A stretch of DNA of 16,454 nucleotides from an uncultured Clostridia bacterium. Lineage in GTDB: Bacteria; Bacillota; Clostridia; Christensenellales; QALW01. The stretch spans positions 1 to 16,454 of the forward strand of contig URTC01000005.1 of NCBI GenBank assembly GCA_900550765.1, read 5' to 3'. Of this stretch, positions 1 to 8,086 are shown piece by piece; position 1 is the stretch's first letter, and the number at the start of each line of letters is the position of its first letter. Under the pieces are notes generated by a model. That model made no database searches, was not told where the DNA came from, and was given only the letters and a program-made list of their open reading frames with translations. The position numbers and the translations under genes are program-made.

Positions 1-22
1 CTTGGGCAAAGCTGAATAAATA

Positions 23-55
23 AAGGAAGCCTTCTCCTATAGAGAAGGCTTCCTT
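23..55. terminator. Strong intrinsic terminator hairpin, probably bidirectional
   Basis: A perfect 14-bp stem (23-36 with 42-55) encloses a 5-base loop. On the plus strand it is followed by a T-rich run (TTGTTTTTT), the classical form for a gene arriving from the left of the window. On the minus strand the hairpin is followed by TTTATTTATT and lies about 30 bases after the htpG stop, so it can also end the panT-coaX-htpG transcript. Confidence 0.85.
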
Positions 56-85
56 GTTTTTTATGATGGCAATGTTTATCTGCCG

Positions 86-1858
86 CTATTTTAAGGTCTT
101 TTCTAATATTGCGGCACTTTCCTTGATAAAACCGGTTACATCTTCTGCCGAAAGAGAACCGTAGGCAAGACGCGCAAGGTCATATACATATTTTACAGCA
201 TTCTCTTTTGCGGAACCGTCCTCCATCGTATTCAGGCTTTCGATCAACGGACTGGCGGTATTGAGTACTAATGTATACTTCAGCATACCGCCCATCGCCG
301 GCATTCCGTAATAGCGCTGTGCTTCCTCCATCCGGCGGCCGAATTCATCTGCCAGCAGTACCGCCGGCAGGCTTCCGGCAAGCTTTTCCGCTTTTACCTC
401 GGTGTTTTCCGCTTTTACCGTATCTTTTGTGTATTCGCAAAGCTTTTCAAATAAATGATTCTCCGCGTCGCTGCTTCCGGCAAGCTCGGCATCCACACGT
501 GTAAAGTGTACGCCGGGGTTCTGCATTTCTATATGCTGCATAAAGGGGATATCCAGCATGCCTCCCATCAGAAGCGCGGATTTTCCCGCTTCCTTGAGCA
601 TAGCAATATACTGGGCCTGCTTTTTTTCATCGGCGGCATAGTATACCTTTTTATCCTCACTGCCCTCTAAGTATTTTGCAAGCGTGGTATATTCGCCGCC
701 GGTAGTTTTGTAAATGATATTTTCTTTCATGCGCTCGTCAAATTTGGCATCGCGCATACAGCCGTATTTGATAAATACGTTGATATCCTCCCAATATTTT
801 TCATACAGTTCCGTCTCATCCTTTGCCATGCTGCAAAGTCTATCGGCGATCTTTTTGGTAATATGGCCGCTGATTCTGGCCACGGTGCGGTCATTCTGCA
901 AAAAGCTTCTGGAAACGTTCAGCGGCATGTCGGGGCAATCGATCACGCCTTTGAGCAGCATCAAGAATTCGGGGATGATCTCCTTAATATTATCGGCTAC
1001 AAAGACCTGGTTGTTATACAGCTTGATCTGTCCCTGAATGCTTTCCGGATTCTCCGTCAGCTTGGGGAAGTAGACGATGCCCTTTAGATTAAAGGGATAG
1101 TCCACATTCAGATGAATCCAGAAAAGAGGATCGTTAAAATCCGTAAAAACCTTATGATAGAAAGCCTTGTATTCCTCCTCGGTACATTCCGCAGGAGCCT
1201 TCAGCCACAGCGGAGCAGTATCGTTGATCGGCTTTTCCTCATTTTCGCCGCTGAGAAGAATATCTACGGGCATAAAGGCACAATATTTTTGCAGAACTTC
1301 ACGAACGGTCGTATTCTGTGCAAAGTCTTTACTCTCATCGTTTAAGTACAAGGTAATGATTGTACCGCACTGGGATTTTTCACAATCGGAAATCGTATAT
1401 TCATCGCTGCCGTCGCTTTCCCAAAGTACGGCAGAGGCACCTTCCTGGTAAGACAGCGTTTCAATGGTTACCTTATCGGCAACCATAAAGGCCGAATAAA
1501 AGCCCAGGCCGAAATGCCCGATAATAGCAGAGCTTCCGCTGGATTCATACTTCTCCAAAAAATCTGCCGCGCCGGAAAAAGCAACTTGATTGATATATTT
1601 TTCAACCTCTTCCTTTGTCATGCCGATGCCGTTATCGGCAAAACGGAGCGTTCCCGCATCCTTGTCGGCAGTGATGGTTACCCGATAGGATTCCTGCTCC
1701 TTGGCATTGCCCAATTGCACCAGCTTTTTGTATTTGCTGATGGCGTCTACGCCGTTGGATACCAGCTCACGGATAAAAATATCCCTGTCGCTGTACAGCC
1801 ATTTTTTGATGATCGGCATTAAGTTGTCGGAATTTACCGAAATTTTTCCCTTTTCCAT
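86..1858 (-). CDS. htpG: Molecular chaperone HtpG (bacterial Hsp90)
   Basis: Cytosolic ATP-dependent chaperone of the Hsp90/GHKL ATPase family that works as a homodimer on folding clients. The N-terminal nucleotide-binding domain (about residues 1-210) has the expected motifs: E31/N35 in ELVSNGVDA, DNGIGM at 75-80 and the glycine-rich lid GHFGLGFYSAF at about 114-124. The middle domain carries NVSRSFLQND, matching the conserved NVSRE-LQ element, and a C-terminal dimerisation region follows. At 590 residues it is slightly shorter than the E. coli protein (about 620). The SNGVDA box differs from the common SNASDA, a variation I associate with a clostridial subgroup. The ATG lies 1 base after the coaX stop, with AAGGGA as ribosome binding site, so it is the last gene of the panT-coaX-htpG operon. 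Stop is TAG. Confidence 0.97.
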   Translation of the reverse strand: MEKGKISVNSDNLMPIIKKWLYSDRDIFIRELVSNGVDAISKYKKLVQLGNAKEQESYRVTITADKDAGTLRFADNGIGMTKEEVEKYINQVAFSGAADFLEKYESSGSSAIIGHFGLGFYSAFMVADKVTIETLSYQEGASAVLWESDGSDEYTISDCEKSQCGTIITLYLNDESKDFAQNTTVREVLQKYCAFMPVDILLSGENEEKPINDTAPLWLKAPAECTEEEYKAFYHKVFTDFNDPLFWIHLNVDYPFNLKGIVYFPKLTENPESIQGQIKLYNNQVFVADNIKEIIPEFLMLLKGVIDCPDMPLNVSRSFLQNDRTVARISGHITKKIADRLCSMAKDETELYEKYWEDINVFIKYGCMRDAKFDERMKENIIYKTTGGEYTTLAKYLEGSEDKKVYYAADEKKQAQYIAMLKEAGKSALLMGGMLDIPFMQHIEMQNPGVHFTRVDAELAGSSDAENHLFEKLCEYTKDTVKAENTEVKAEKLAGSLPAVLLADEFGRRMEEAQRYYGMPAMGGMLKYTLVLNTASPLIESLNTMEDGSAKENAVKYVYDLARLAYGSLSAEDVTGFIKESAAILEKTLK

Positions 1859-1859
1859 G

Positions 1860-2636
1860 TTATTTCCCTTCTTTGTTCATATTGTAAATCAAACGCAGGC
1901 CTTCAAGCGTCAGCTTGGAATCCACTACGTCGATTGCGTCAGTATGGTCGGCAATGGCTTTCGCAAGTCCTCCGGTAGCAATGACCTTGGCTTGTGGAAA
2001 GCCGGCTTCAGCTTTCATTTTTTTGATCAGATATTCAATCTGCCCGATATAGCCGTAAAGCAGACCTGCCTGCATACAGGTGATGGTGTTTTTGCCGATC
2101 ACGCTTTCAGGCAGCTCCAAGGCTACCGCCGGCAAGTTTGCCGCGCGGTTTGAAATAGCATCGGACGATACCCGTACACCCGGCAGAATACATCCGCCTA
2201 AGATTTCCGCCGTATCGGAGGTAATGAACATTGTAGTAGCGGTGCCGAAATCAATGGTAATGCACGGTCCGCCGTAACGCTGAAAGGCCGATACCGTATC
2301 ACAGATAATATCACCGCCGATTTCTCTGGCATTATTGGTGCGTATATTTAAACCGGTTTTTATGCCTGCCCCTACGACAAGCGGTTTTTTATGCAGATAA
2401 TCCCTTAACGTGTGCTCAATGGTAAAATTGATTGCCGGTACTACGGAAGACAGGATGATTCCGGTTATCCTGTCGGGATCAATCGCTCTTGCTTGCAGCA
2501 TAGCTACCAGAGCGACGCCGTATTCATCGCTGGTCTTTCTTAAATCTGTCGATATACGCCAGGTGGCGGCAAGTTTTTCGCCTTCATATATACCGGCTTT
2601 TATATTGGTGTTTCCGATATCTAAAACGAGTATCAT
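1860..2636 (-). CDS. coaX: Type III pantothenate kinase
   Basis: Phosphorylates pantothenate to 4'-phosphopantothenate, the first step of coenzyme A synthesis. CoaX enzymes belong to the ASKHA fold, need a monovalent cation and are not feedback-inhibited by CoA. The 258-residue length fits the family. Visible signatures are the N-terminal phosphate loop DIGNTN (6-11), G-G-D at 107-109 with the likely catalytic Asp109, IDFGTATT (128-135), the GG-ILPGV-SSDA segment at about 147-160, and GGLAKAI near the C terminus. The start codon overlaps the panT stop as ATGA, implying translational coupling, with an AAGGAAA ribosome binding site. Pairing with a pantothenate-type ECF uptake component makes a salvage unit: import followed by phosphorylation. 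The minus-strand promoter is upstream of panT. Confidence 0.97.
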   Translation of the reverse strand: MILVLDIGNTNIKAGIYEGEKLAATWRISTDLRKTSDEYGVALVAMLQARAIDPDRITGIILSSVVPAINFTIEHTLRDYLHKKPLVVGAGIKTGLNIRTNNAREIGGDIICDTVSAFQRYGGPCITIDFGTATTMFITSDTAEILGGCILPGVRVSSDAISNRAANLPAVALELPESVIGKNTITCMQAGLLYGYIGQIEYLIKKMKAEAGFPQAKVIATGGLAKAIADHTDAIDVVDSKLTLEGLRLIYNMNKEGK

Positions 2637-3247
2637 GTGGTTTCCTTTCTTTTGCCGAGTTTGGGAAGATAGATTGCAAGCACCTTACTGAGCGCTGTAC
2701 CGATCACGCCGCAGATAATGATTTCAAGAATGGCGTTAAAGGTGACCAGCATGAGGATAATATCTGTAATAGAAAAAGCAGATAGATCCAAGCTCATTCC
2801 CTCAAGATTGGCGTTGCGGAAAAACAGCAGGAAGCATGCGGTAAAAAATATCGTATTGAGCAGCGCTCCGGAGATGGATGTAACAATAAAAGAAACGATT
2901 TTTGTTTTATCCACACGGGAAAGCGCCTGAAAGATCAGTCCTGAAAGCCAGCCCATTAAAACCCGGGGAACGATAGTGCATATAAAGGTGAAAAAAGGAT
3001 TTACGCTTAACATTGTAGCACCGAAGAGACTGAATCCAAAACATTGCAGAAAGCTTGTTGCCCCAAATACAAAACCGAAGAAAGCACCGTAGGCGGGACC
3101 TAACAGCATTGCTCCGATTACTACGGGGATCATTAAGATTGTTACTTCGATGGTGGCAATTTTAATATACCCCAGCGGCGTAAAGCCTAAGAGAAGAATG
3201 ATCGCGGTAATTACCGCAGCCAGTACCAGTTTCTTTGTTTTGTTCAT
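2633..3247 (-). CDS. panT: ECF transporter substrate-binding (S) component, probably pantothenate-specific
   Basis: Small, very hydrophobic 204-residue protein with about six membrane segments, matching the S components of energy-coupling factor transporters. These bind a vitamin in the membrane and share the EcfA-EcfA'-EcfT module, which is not in this window. The N-terminal stretch TPLGYIKIATIEVTILMIPV and the G-PAYGAFFGFVFG segment resemble the PanT-like family. Substrate assignment rests mainly on the overlap with coaX. Start choice: an in-frame ATG exists four codons upstream at 3259, but it overlaps the GGAGG at 3253-3257. The ATG at 3247 follows that GGAGG by 5 bases and is the likely start. 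A strong promoter and a structured leader of about 115 nt precede it. The family call is secure; specificity is inferred. Confidence 0.85.
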   Translation of the reverse strand: MNKTKKLVLAAVITAIILLLGFTPLGYIKIATIEVTILMIPVVIGAMLLGPAYGAFFGFVFGATSFLQCFGFSLFGATMLSVNPFFTFICTIVPRVLMGWLSGLIFQALSRVDKTKIVSFIVTSISGALLNTIFFTACFLLFFRNANLEGMSLDLSAFSITDIILMLVTFNAILEIIICGVIGTALSKVLAIYLPKLGKRKETT

Positions 3248-3259
3248 TTTTTCCTCCAT

Positions 3260-3367
3260 TCCGGCTCCGCAAAGGCGGATGCCATATGAATTTTATATTT
3301 GCTCTCCTATCAGCATTTTCAATAGCTTCTCAAAAAAGAGTCAGCTTTGAAGCTTAACGAAAGCTGA
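3260..3367 (-). promoter_or_regulatory. Structured 5' leader of the panT-coaX-htpG operon (possible regulatory RNA)
   Basis: Between the promoter and the panT ribosome binding site, the minus-strand transcript has an 8-bp hairpin (arms 3360-3367 and 3341-3348). It is followed immediately by CTCTTTTTT (3332-3340), which resembles an attenuator. A second small hairpin (TCCGC/GCGGA, 3275-3279 with 3266-3270) sits just upstream of the GGAGG. A later GCTGATA (3316-3322 region) could compete for the first arm. No known riboswitch class is recognised, and the hairpin starts almost at the predicted transcription start, so regulation is only a possibility. Confidence 0.35.
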
Positions 3368-3371
3368 TATT

Positions 3372-3400
3372 ATTATATCTCCATATTTCAATTATTGCAA
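3372..3400 (-). promoter_or_regulatory. SigA-type promoter of panT-coaX-htpG
   Basis: Reading the minus strand, TTGCAA (3400-3395) is followed after exactly 17 bases by a perfect TATAAT (3377-3372). Predicted transcription start is near 3365. Confidence 0.75.
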
Positions 3401-3452
3401 ATTCTTTTTGCCGTTAAACTTGATTTTGGAAAGAGGCTTTCTATTTAGCCAT

Positions 3453-3480
3453 AAAAAAAAGCAGTCTGGTTACAGACTGC
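3453..3480 (-). terminator. Intrinsic terminator of the dnaA operon
   Basis: An 8-bp stem (3473-3480 with 3461-3468, extendable by A-T pairs) with a 4-base loop. On the minus strand it is followed by eight consecutive T residues (3460-3453). It lies about 20 bases past the stop of the GT-C-like membrane gene. Confidence 0.9.
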
Positions 3481-3500
3481 TTGCGCTGCCGCTGGCATTT

Positions 3501-5630
3501 TTACGGTTCATGTATTTTATAGATCTTTACGCCGTCTTTTTCGTATACTAAATCTGCTATTGCGGCAATTCCCTCTTCATTTATATTGTAAGAAGCATAT
3601 TCATCCGGACCGACTACAATGTGCGTTACGTTATATTTTTCTAAAAGTTCTCGGTTTTGTTCGGGGGAGGCGTAAATGGCAGACACGTCTTTTTGGCGTG
3701 CGGTGTATTCTTCCCCATGACCGTGGGTGGAAAGGAAAGAATTGGAACCGCAGACAATGTTGCGCCCGGTCAGACTTGAAAGGGCGTTATTGTAACGGTC
3801 GTTGGTCAGCAGCATAGCGTCTTTTTCCGTGTTTTCCTGAATCCATGCGGCGGCCTGTACTTGCGGGGCAGAGTAAATCTCATACACACCGGATACGGCT
3901 TCACGGCCCATGGAGAGTACCGCGGAAAGCATACAGAGCGTTATGACACCGGCGGCTACAAATTTGATGCCGCGGATATCTTTTAATTTTTGGTAGAGAA
4001 GCCCCATATATTCGGCAACAGCACCGCAGGCCAGCGCATAGGCAGGGTAAAGCAGCTTGTTGTTATCGTAAACATTGGGCTGAAAGGCGAAGGTATCGGC
4101 CAAAAGCATCAGCACAGCAATCGGCGCGGCAACGCTTCTTAAACGGTTGCTGCCGGCAAGAAGTGCCGGGATCAGCAGCAGGGCTACGATGCCTACATTT
4201 TTGATATAGAACCACAGGTAGGTATCCCGGTAATTGATCCAATTGAAGTGTGCCTGCATAAAGCCGCTGCCGGAGCTTTGACGGAATGTAAAACCGAACA
4301 GCTGGGGCAGAGCCAACAAGAGTACGATGCCTAAAAACAGCCCCCAGGTGCATAGAATTTCTTTGAAATAGCCGCGATGGAGCGCTGAGATCAGCAGCCA
4401 TGCCCATAGCAGCAGCAGGGCTGTACCGCCGAGCAGCAGGGCAGAAAACCCGGCGGAATCATACCCAAATGTTTTGAGGGAAGTTCCTGTCTTCAGGCCG
4501 GTAAAGAAGAATGCGGCAAGGATCGCGAGCAAAAGGCCGGCGGTGATTTTTCCTATTGTACGGGGGCGAATATTTGCCATAGCTACCAAGCGTGACATCA
4601 TCCATACCGCGCAGATCACTCCCAGGCTTAAGAAAATATGCGTGCTGATCATTGGCGTCAGTCCTGCTAAAATTCCTGCATAGAGGAACAGACGTTTTTC
4701 TTTTAAAAATACAGCGCGGTAGAGCAGGTACAGGCAGGAAAACAGCATCATCCAGCCAAAGAGCGAGGCTCGCTGGGGAATCATCATATCGCATACGGTA
4801 TTTACCCACCGGATCATACGGTCGTTTAAATTTGTAGGCGTTTCGTACAGTGCGGTGAAAATGCGGGTAAAATTGGTACTGTCGATACGAAGTCCATCCA
4901 GAAAATAAGCAAAGCCAAAGCCGCCGTTAAAGAAAAACAGCGTCCAGGCCAAAGCCGCTTTTTTTATGGACTTCAGCCACGTGGAAAAGAATAGAAACGC
5001 ACCGCAGAATACAGCCAGTGCGCCGCATACCATCGGCAGAACATAGGCAAAGCGCAAGGAAGAGCCCCAAATATAAACAGAAGCGGAGATCGTATCGCTT
5101 AAAAAAGGATAGGAGACCTGCGCACTGGGCAGAATGTTGTAGGCAAAGGGAATGGTTCCCTGGGTTACAGGGGTAGTGATAAAACTGAGATGAATATTCG
5201 CGTCAAAATAGGTGCTTTGACCAAAAATATAGCCGCCGGAAGGACTTTCCTTTAAAATGTGATCGCTGAGTACTACGGTAAAAAAGAGGAGAAGCGGAAG
5301 GCTAAGAGTCAGCATCACGAGGGTTTCTTTATCAAAGCGGAAATGGTCCCCCCGAGGAAGCTTTTTGGTACATAGTAAGCAGACGGTGCAGCCTGCGGCC
5401 AGCAGCAGCGCGGCCAAAAGGTGGGAAAGGACGGAAAAACCCAGCAGCATAGAGAGTGCAGCCGGCAGCCACATGAGAAGGACAATGCCGAATACAATAC
5501 CCAGCCACAGCCGTACGGCAGCCCGCTGAGAAGCCAGCAGGCGGGAGGAAAGCAAAATACCGCCGAATAGAAAAAAGGCAAAATAAAGGAAACCTATAAG
5601 GTTTCCTGCAAACGTTCCGTTAAAAATCAT
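3501..5630 (-). CDS. Large polytopic membrane protein, GT-C glycosyltransferase-like
   Basis: A 709-residue protein with many hydrophobic segments (roughly a dozen or more) and a soluble C-terminal domain of about 120 residues. The first large external loop has FDANIHLSFI (Asp145, His149), followed by TQG-IPF and YPFLSD. This matches the D-x3-H-L and YP-L pattern of GT-C enzymes, which transfer sugars from lipid carriers outside the membrane. The C-terminal part (AAWIQENT, LLTNDRYNN, SLTGRNIVCGSNSF, THGHGEEY, ATHIVVGPDEY-like segment) resembles the tails of such proteins. Donor and acceptor cannot be inferred. An in-frame ATG at 5636 overlaps the dnaA stop as ATGA, but the GAGGGG ribosome binding site is better spaced (8 bases) for the ATG at 5630, used here. 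The gene is coupled to dnaA, an unusual neighbour. Confidence 0.8.
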   Translation of the reverse strand: MIFNGTFAGNLIGFLYFAFFLFGGILLSSRLLASQRAAVRLWLGIVFGIVLLMWLPAALSMLLGFSVLSHLLAALLLAAGCTVCLLCTKKLPRGDHFRFDKETLVMLTLSLPLLLFFTVVLSDHILKESPSGGYIFGQSTYFDANIHLSFITTPVTQGTIPFAYNILPSAQVSYPFLSDTISASVYIWGSSLRFAYVLPMVCGALAVFCGAFLFFSTWLKSIKKAALAWTLFFFNGGFGFAYFLDGLRIDSTNFTRIFTALYETPTNLNDRMIRWVNTVCDMMIPQRASLFGWMMLFSCLYLLYRAVFLKEKRLFLYAGILAGLTPMISTHIFLSLGVICAVWMMSRLVAMANIRPRTIGKITAGLLLAILAAFFFTGLKTGTSLKTFGYDSAGFSALLLGGTALLLLWAWLLISALHRGYFKEILCTWGLFLGIVLLLALPQLFGFTFRQSSGSGFMQAHFNWINYRDTYLWFYIKNVGIVALLLIPALLAGSNRLRSVAAPIAVLMLLADTFAFQPNVYDNNKLLYPAYALACGAVAEYMGLLYQKLKDIRGIKFVAAGVITLCMLSAVLSMGREAVSGVYEIYSAPQVQAAAWIQENTEKDAMLLTNDRYNNALSSLTGRNIVCGSNSFLSTHGHGEEYTARQKDVSAIYASPEQNRELLEKYNVTHIVVGPDEYASYNINEEGIAAIADLVYEKDGVKIYKIHEP

Positions 5631-5632
5631 TC

Positions 5633-6973
5633 TCATTCCCCTCTCAGGCGCATGGTAATATCTTCAACATAATTTTTTATCGTATCATCTACCTTTACGG
5701 CAGCACGGATTTTACCGATGCCGTTAATGATGGTAGCATGATCTCTGCCGCCGAATTCGTCTCCGATGCGGGAGGTGGAGAGATCCGTCAGCTCACGGCA
5801 CAAATAAAACGCAATATGTCTGGGCTGAACAATCTGCCGGTCGCGCCGAGGGCCGATGATATCCTCCGGTTCAAGGCTGAAGTATTTGGAAACGGCTTCA
5901 ATAATCATATCTGGTGTACAATGCTTTTGGGTTTCAGTATGATAATCCTTTAGTGCTTCGGTAGTAAGGTCTAGCGTGATATTCTGACCGGTAATGGCTG
6001 CAAAGGCCAGAACTCTTTTTAAGGCACCCTCCAGCTCGCGGACATTGTCGCTTGCCTTTTCGGCAATTAAAAACAGAATGTTATCCGGCAGAACGATATG
6101 CTCGGCTTCTGCTTTTTTACGCAGAATGGCGGTACGGGTCTCTAAATCGGGGGGGATGATATCCACCAAAAGCCCGCCCTCAAAGCGCGAACGCAGCCGA
6201 TCTGTCAGGGTAGCGATATTTTTGGGGTGACGGTCACTGGAGAGGATGATCTGCTTGTTCGCGGTAAAGAGATCGTTAATATTATGAAAGATTTCTTCCT
6301 GCGTACGATCCTTATCGGAAAGAAACTGTACATCATCGATCATGAGGATATCCACGTTCTGACGGTAGCGTTCACGGAAAGAGGTGATTTGATGTTTTGC
6401 CAGTGCTTCGATAAATTCATTGGTATATTTTTCACAAGTAATGTAAAGGACCTTCATTTGGGGGCTGTGCTCCAAAATAAAGTTGCCGATAGCATGCATC
6501 AAATGGGTTTTTCCCAGGCCAACTCCGCCGTAAATAAACAGCGGGTTATTGATGGTGGCCGGTGCTTCGGCCACGCTTAAAGCCGCAGCATGGGCAAATT
6601 GGTTTCCGGAACCGATTACGAAATTTTCAAAGGTGTATTTTTCGTTGAGCATCGGCCGGGAAATCGCGGCCGGCGCGGGAATCGTAGTATCCATGATCGC
6701 GGCGGCTTCGCTTTCTAAAACAAGAACGACATCAGCACCGGGACTATTGACTACGATGTTCAGTGCGGTAATCAGATACGTGTGCAGCGCGGCGGTAGCC
6801 GTCATTACGTGGCGGCGGTGCATGTCCGTGGGAGCGATCAGATACAGACAGTTATCTTTAAAAACCAGCGGTTTGAGTGTGCAGATCCAAGTTTTATAAG
6901 AAATGGGGCTGATATCCTGAGGCGACTGTTCAATGATGGAACAGATCTGTTTAAAAATATCATTTGCATCCAT
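5633..6973 (-). CDS. dnaA: Chromosomal replication initiator protein DnaA
   Basis: Binds DnaA boxes at oriC and opens the duplex to load the replicative helicase; also a transcription factor. The 446-residue protein has domain I (about 1-80), a short linker and the AAA+ domain III. Domain III has Walker A GGVGLGKT (149-156) and Walker B MIDD (201-204). Domain IV carries the signature GRDHATII (409-416). Start choice: the frame is open further upstream (an ATG at 7063), but MDANDIF at 6973 matches where DnaA proteins begin, follows AAGGGG by 10 bases, and lies downstream of a good promoter. Domain II is nearly absent, within the family's range. The following gene overlaps by ATGA; dnaN, the usual neighbour, is not here. 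Confidence 0.97.
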   Translation of the reverse strand: MDANDIFKQICSIIEQSPQDISPISYKTWICTLKPLVFKDNCLYLIAPTDMHRRHVMTATAALHTYLITALNIVVNSPGADVVLVLESEAAAIMDTTIPAPAAISRPMLNEKYTFENFVIGSGNQFAHAAALSVAEAPATINNPLFIYGGVGLGKTHLMHAIGNFILEHSPQMKVLYITCEKYTNEFIEALAKHQITSFRERYRQNVDILMIDDVQFLSDKDRTQEEIFHNINDLFTANKQIILSSDRHPKNIATLTDRLRSRFEGGLLVDIIPPDLETRTAILRKKAEAEHIVLPDNILFLIAEKASDNVRELEGALKRVLAFAAITGQNITLDLTTEALKDYHTETQKHCTPDMIIEAVSKYFSLEPEDIIGPRRDRQIVQPRHIAFYLCRELTDLSTSRIGDEFGGRDHATIINGIGKIRAAVKVDDTIKNYVEDITMRLRGE

Positions 6974-7031
6974 TCGGAGGCTACCCCTTTCATCCGTTAT
7001 TTTTCCGACAGGTAAAATACCAAGTGCAAAA

Positions 7032-7060
7032 ATAATACCATAAATTTTGCGGATAATCAA
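7032..7060 (-). promoter_or_regulatory. dnaA promoter with an overlapping DnaA box
   Basis: On the minus strand TTGATT (7060-7055) and TATTAT (7037-7032) are separated by 17 bases, giving a start near 7025 and a leader of about 50 nt. The DnaA-box-like 9-mer at 7048-7056 covers the end of the -35 hexamer and part of the spacer, so DnaA autorepression is plausible. Confidence 0.6.
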
Positions 7061-7138
7061 CAAAAAAAAACATATTTGAAAATAAAAATTTCAAAAATTG
7101 TGGATAACTTTTGCACATATACAAGATGTTGTGGATAA
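7048..7138. other. oriC: Putative origin of replication (oriC) with three DnaA boxes
   Basis: Two perfect DnaA boxes read TGTGGATAA on the plus strand (7099-7107 and 7130-7138), and a one-mismatch box TGCGGATAA lies at 7048-7056, all in one orientation. Between the first two boxes lies a run of nearly pure A/T sequence (about 7059-7098) that could serve as the unwinding element. The location between divergent dnaA and rpmH is the classical place for a Bacillota origin. Three boxes is a small number, so additional boxes elsewhere or a bipartite origin are possible. Confidence 0.75.
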
Positions 7139-7259
7139 GTGAAAAGGCATCAATTTATGAGTACAGAAAAGCCGGAAAGAAGATTTTTGCTCTGTAATCG
7201 AAAAAATTCTTCGGCACAGCTCTTGAATAAAAACGAGGATTCTCCCTGTAAATTTTTGT

Positions 7260-7288
7260 TTGACACATTTTATGCTTTCCACTATAAT
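7260..7288 (+). promoter_or_regulatory. Consensus promoter for rpmH-rnpA-yidD-yidC-jag
   Basis: Perfect TTGACA (7260-7265) and perfect TATAAT (7283-7288) with a 17-base spacer. Predicted start is about 7295, leaving a 65-nt leader before rpmH. This strength suits a ribosomal protein operon. Confidence 0.9.
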
Positions 7289-7359
7289 AAATACGCTACA
7301 ATGCATATAATATGTAATTTACGCTTTGATAAAGGCGATGGAAGGAAAGGAAAGAAAAC

Positions 7360-7494
7360 ATGTTACGTACGTATCAACCCAATAAACGGAAAAGAAAAAA
7401 GGTTCATGGCTTCCGCAAGAGAATGCAAACCAAAAACGGCCGCAATGTGCTGCAGAGACGCCGCCGCCGCGGAAGAAAGGCGCTTAGCGCATAA
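7360..7494 (+). CDS. rpmH: 50S ribosomal protein L34
   Basis: Basic 44-residue ribosomal protein of the large subunit, recognised directly: it begins [20 protein letters not shown] and continues through RMQTKNGR to a run of arginines and the ending GRKALSA. Length and composition are typical of bacterial L34. The start is preceded by GGAAAGGAAAG. It is the first gene of the operon and lies 14 bases upstream of rnpA, the near-universal order in Bacteria. Confidence 0.97.
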   Translation: MLRTYQPNKRKRKKVHGFRKRMQTKNGRNVLQRRRRRGRKALSA

Positions 7495-7508
7495 ATAGGA
7501 GGTGCCTC

Positions 7509-7841
7509 TTGAAAAAACAGTATATGCTCAAAAAAAATAAAGAGTTTCGATATGTGGTTTCAAGAGGAAAATCTGTGGCTTCTGCGTATATGGTGCTGAT
7601 TTGTGCTAAAAACAGGACAGGCACCAAAGTAGGTTTTTCCGTAAGCAGCAAGCTGGGAAACGCCGTTGTGCGCAACCGTACAAAGCGGATTATGCGCGCG
7701 GGGTTTGCACCGCTTATGCCGCAGTGCCGTCAGCAAACAGCATATCTTTTTATTGCAAGAAAAGCCCTTGTAGGGAAGAATTCACAGGTTGCACAGCAGC
7801 AAATGCGCGCGCTGCTTGCGCAGGCGGGGATGCTGCTATGA
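7509..7841 (+). CDS. rnpA: Ribonuclease P protein component
   Basis: Protein cofactor of RNase P; it supports the catalytic RNA in removing 5' leaders from tRNA precursors. The 110-residue protein shows the family signature [17 protein letters not shown] in the central region (the RNR motif), with [11 protein letters not shown] before it and YLFIARKAL after it. Translation most likely starts at the TTG at 7509, since AGGAGG (7497-7502) lies 6 bases upstream and the usual family start precedes the ML-K-FR segment. An in-frame ATG at 7524 is less well placed. The stop overlaps the yidD start as ATGA. Confidence 0.95.
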   Translation: MKKQYMLKKNKEFRYVVSRGKSVASAYMVLICAKNRTGTKVGFSVSSKLGNAVVRNRTKRIMRAGFAPLMPQCRQQTAYLFIARKALVGKNSQVAQQQMRALLAQAGMLL

Positions 7842-8086
7842 AGAATCCCGTCAAGGTTTTTTTATTATGGCTTATAAAGATGTATAAAAGGTATATTTCC
7901 CCGCATTTGCCTCCGGCATGCCGGTTTGTTCCTACGTGCTCGGAATATGCCATGCTGGCGATTGAGCGTTTCGGCGTTATTAAGGGCGTAGCCCTATCCC
8001 TGTGGCGCGTTCTGCGCTGCAATCCACTGTGTAAAGGCGGGTATGATCCCGTACCGCAGAAGAGAGGACAGGAGAATTCTAAGTGA
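7838..8086 (+). CDS. yidD: Membrane protein insertion efficiency factor YidD
   Basis: Small 82-residue membrane-associated protein believed to assist YidC-mediated insertion. The family hallmarks are visible: an amphipathic N-terminal segment (about residues 5-20) followed by [19 protein letters not shown], and [19 protein letters not shown], with the conserved cysteines. The frame is open upstream inside rnpA, but the ATG at 7838 overlaps the rnpA stop by four bases and matches the family N terminus. Its own TGA overlaps the GTG start of yidC. The rnpA-yidD-yidC order is conserved in many bacteria. Confidence 0.95.
   Translation: MKNPVKVFLLWLIKMYKRYISPHLPPACRFVPTCSEYAMLAIERFGVIKGVALSLWRVLRCNPLCKGGYDPVPQKRGQENSK

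Noticed and set aside
1..15. Possible 3' end of a plus-strand gene (codons ending LGQS, then TGA at 13-15)
   Set aside because: Only four codons are visible. The following hairpin with T-run suggests an upstream gene does end here, but nothing identifies it.
4063..4809. Minus-strand frames of 114 and 116 codons
   Set aside because: They lie entirely inside the GT-C-like membrane gene in another frame, with shadow-like Arg/Cys/Pro-rich composition.
7139..7498. 119-codon plus-strand frame across the rpmH leader and gene
   Set aside because: The frame crosses the consensus rpmH promoter and shadows the real L34 gene in another frame.
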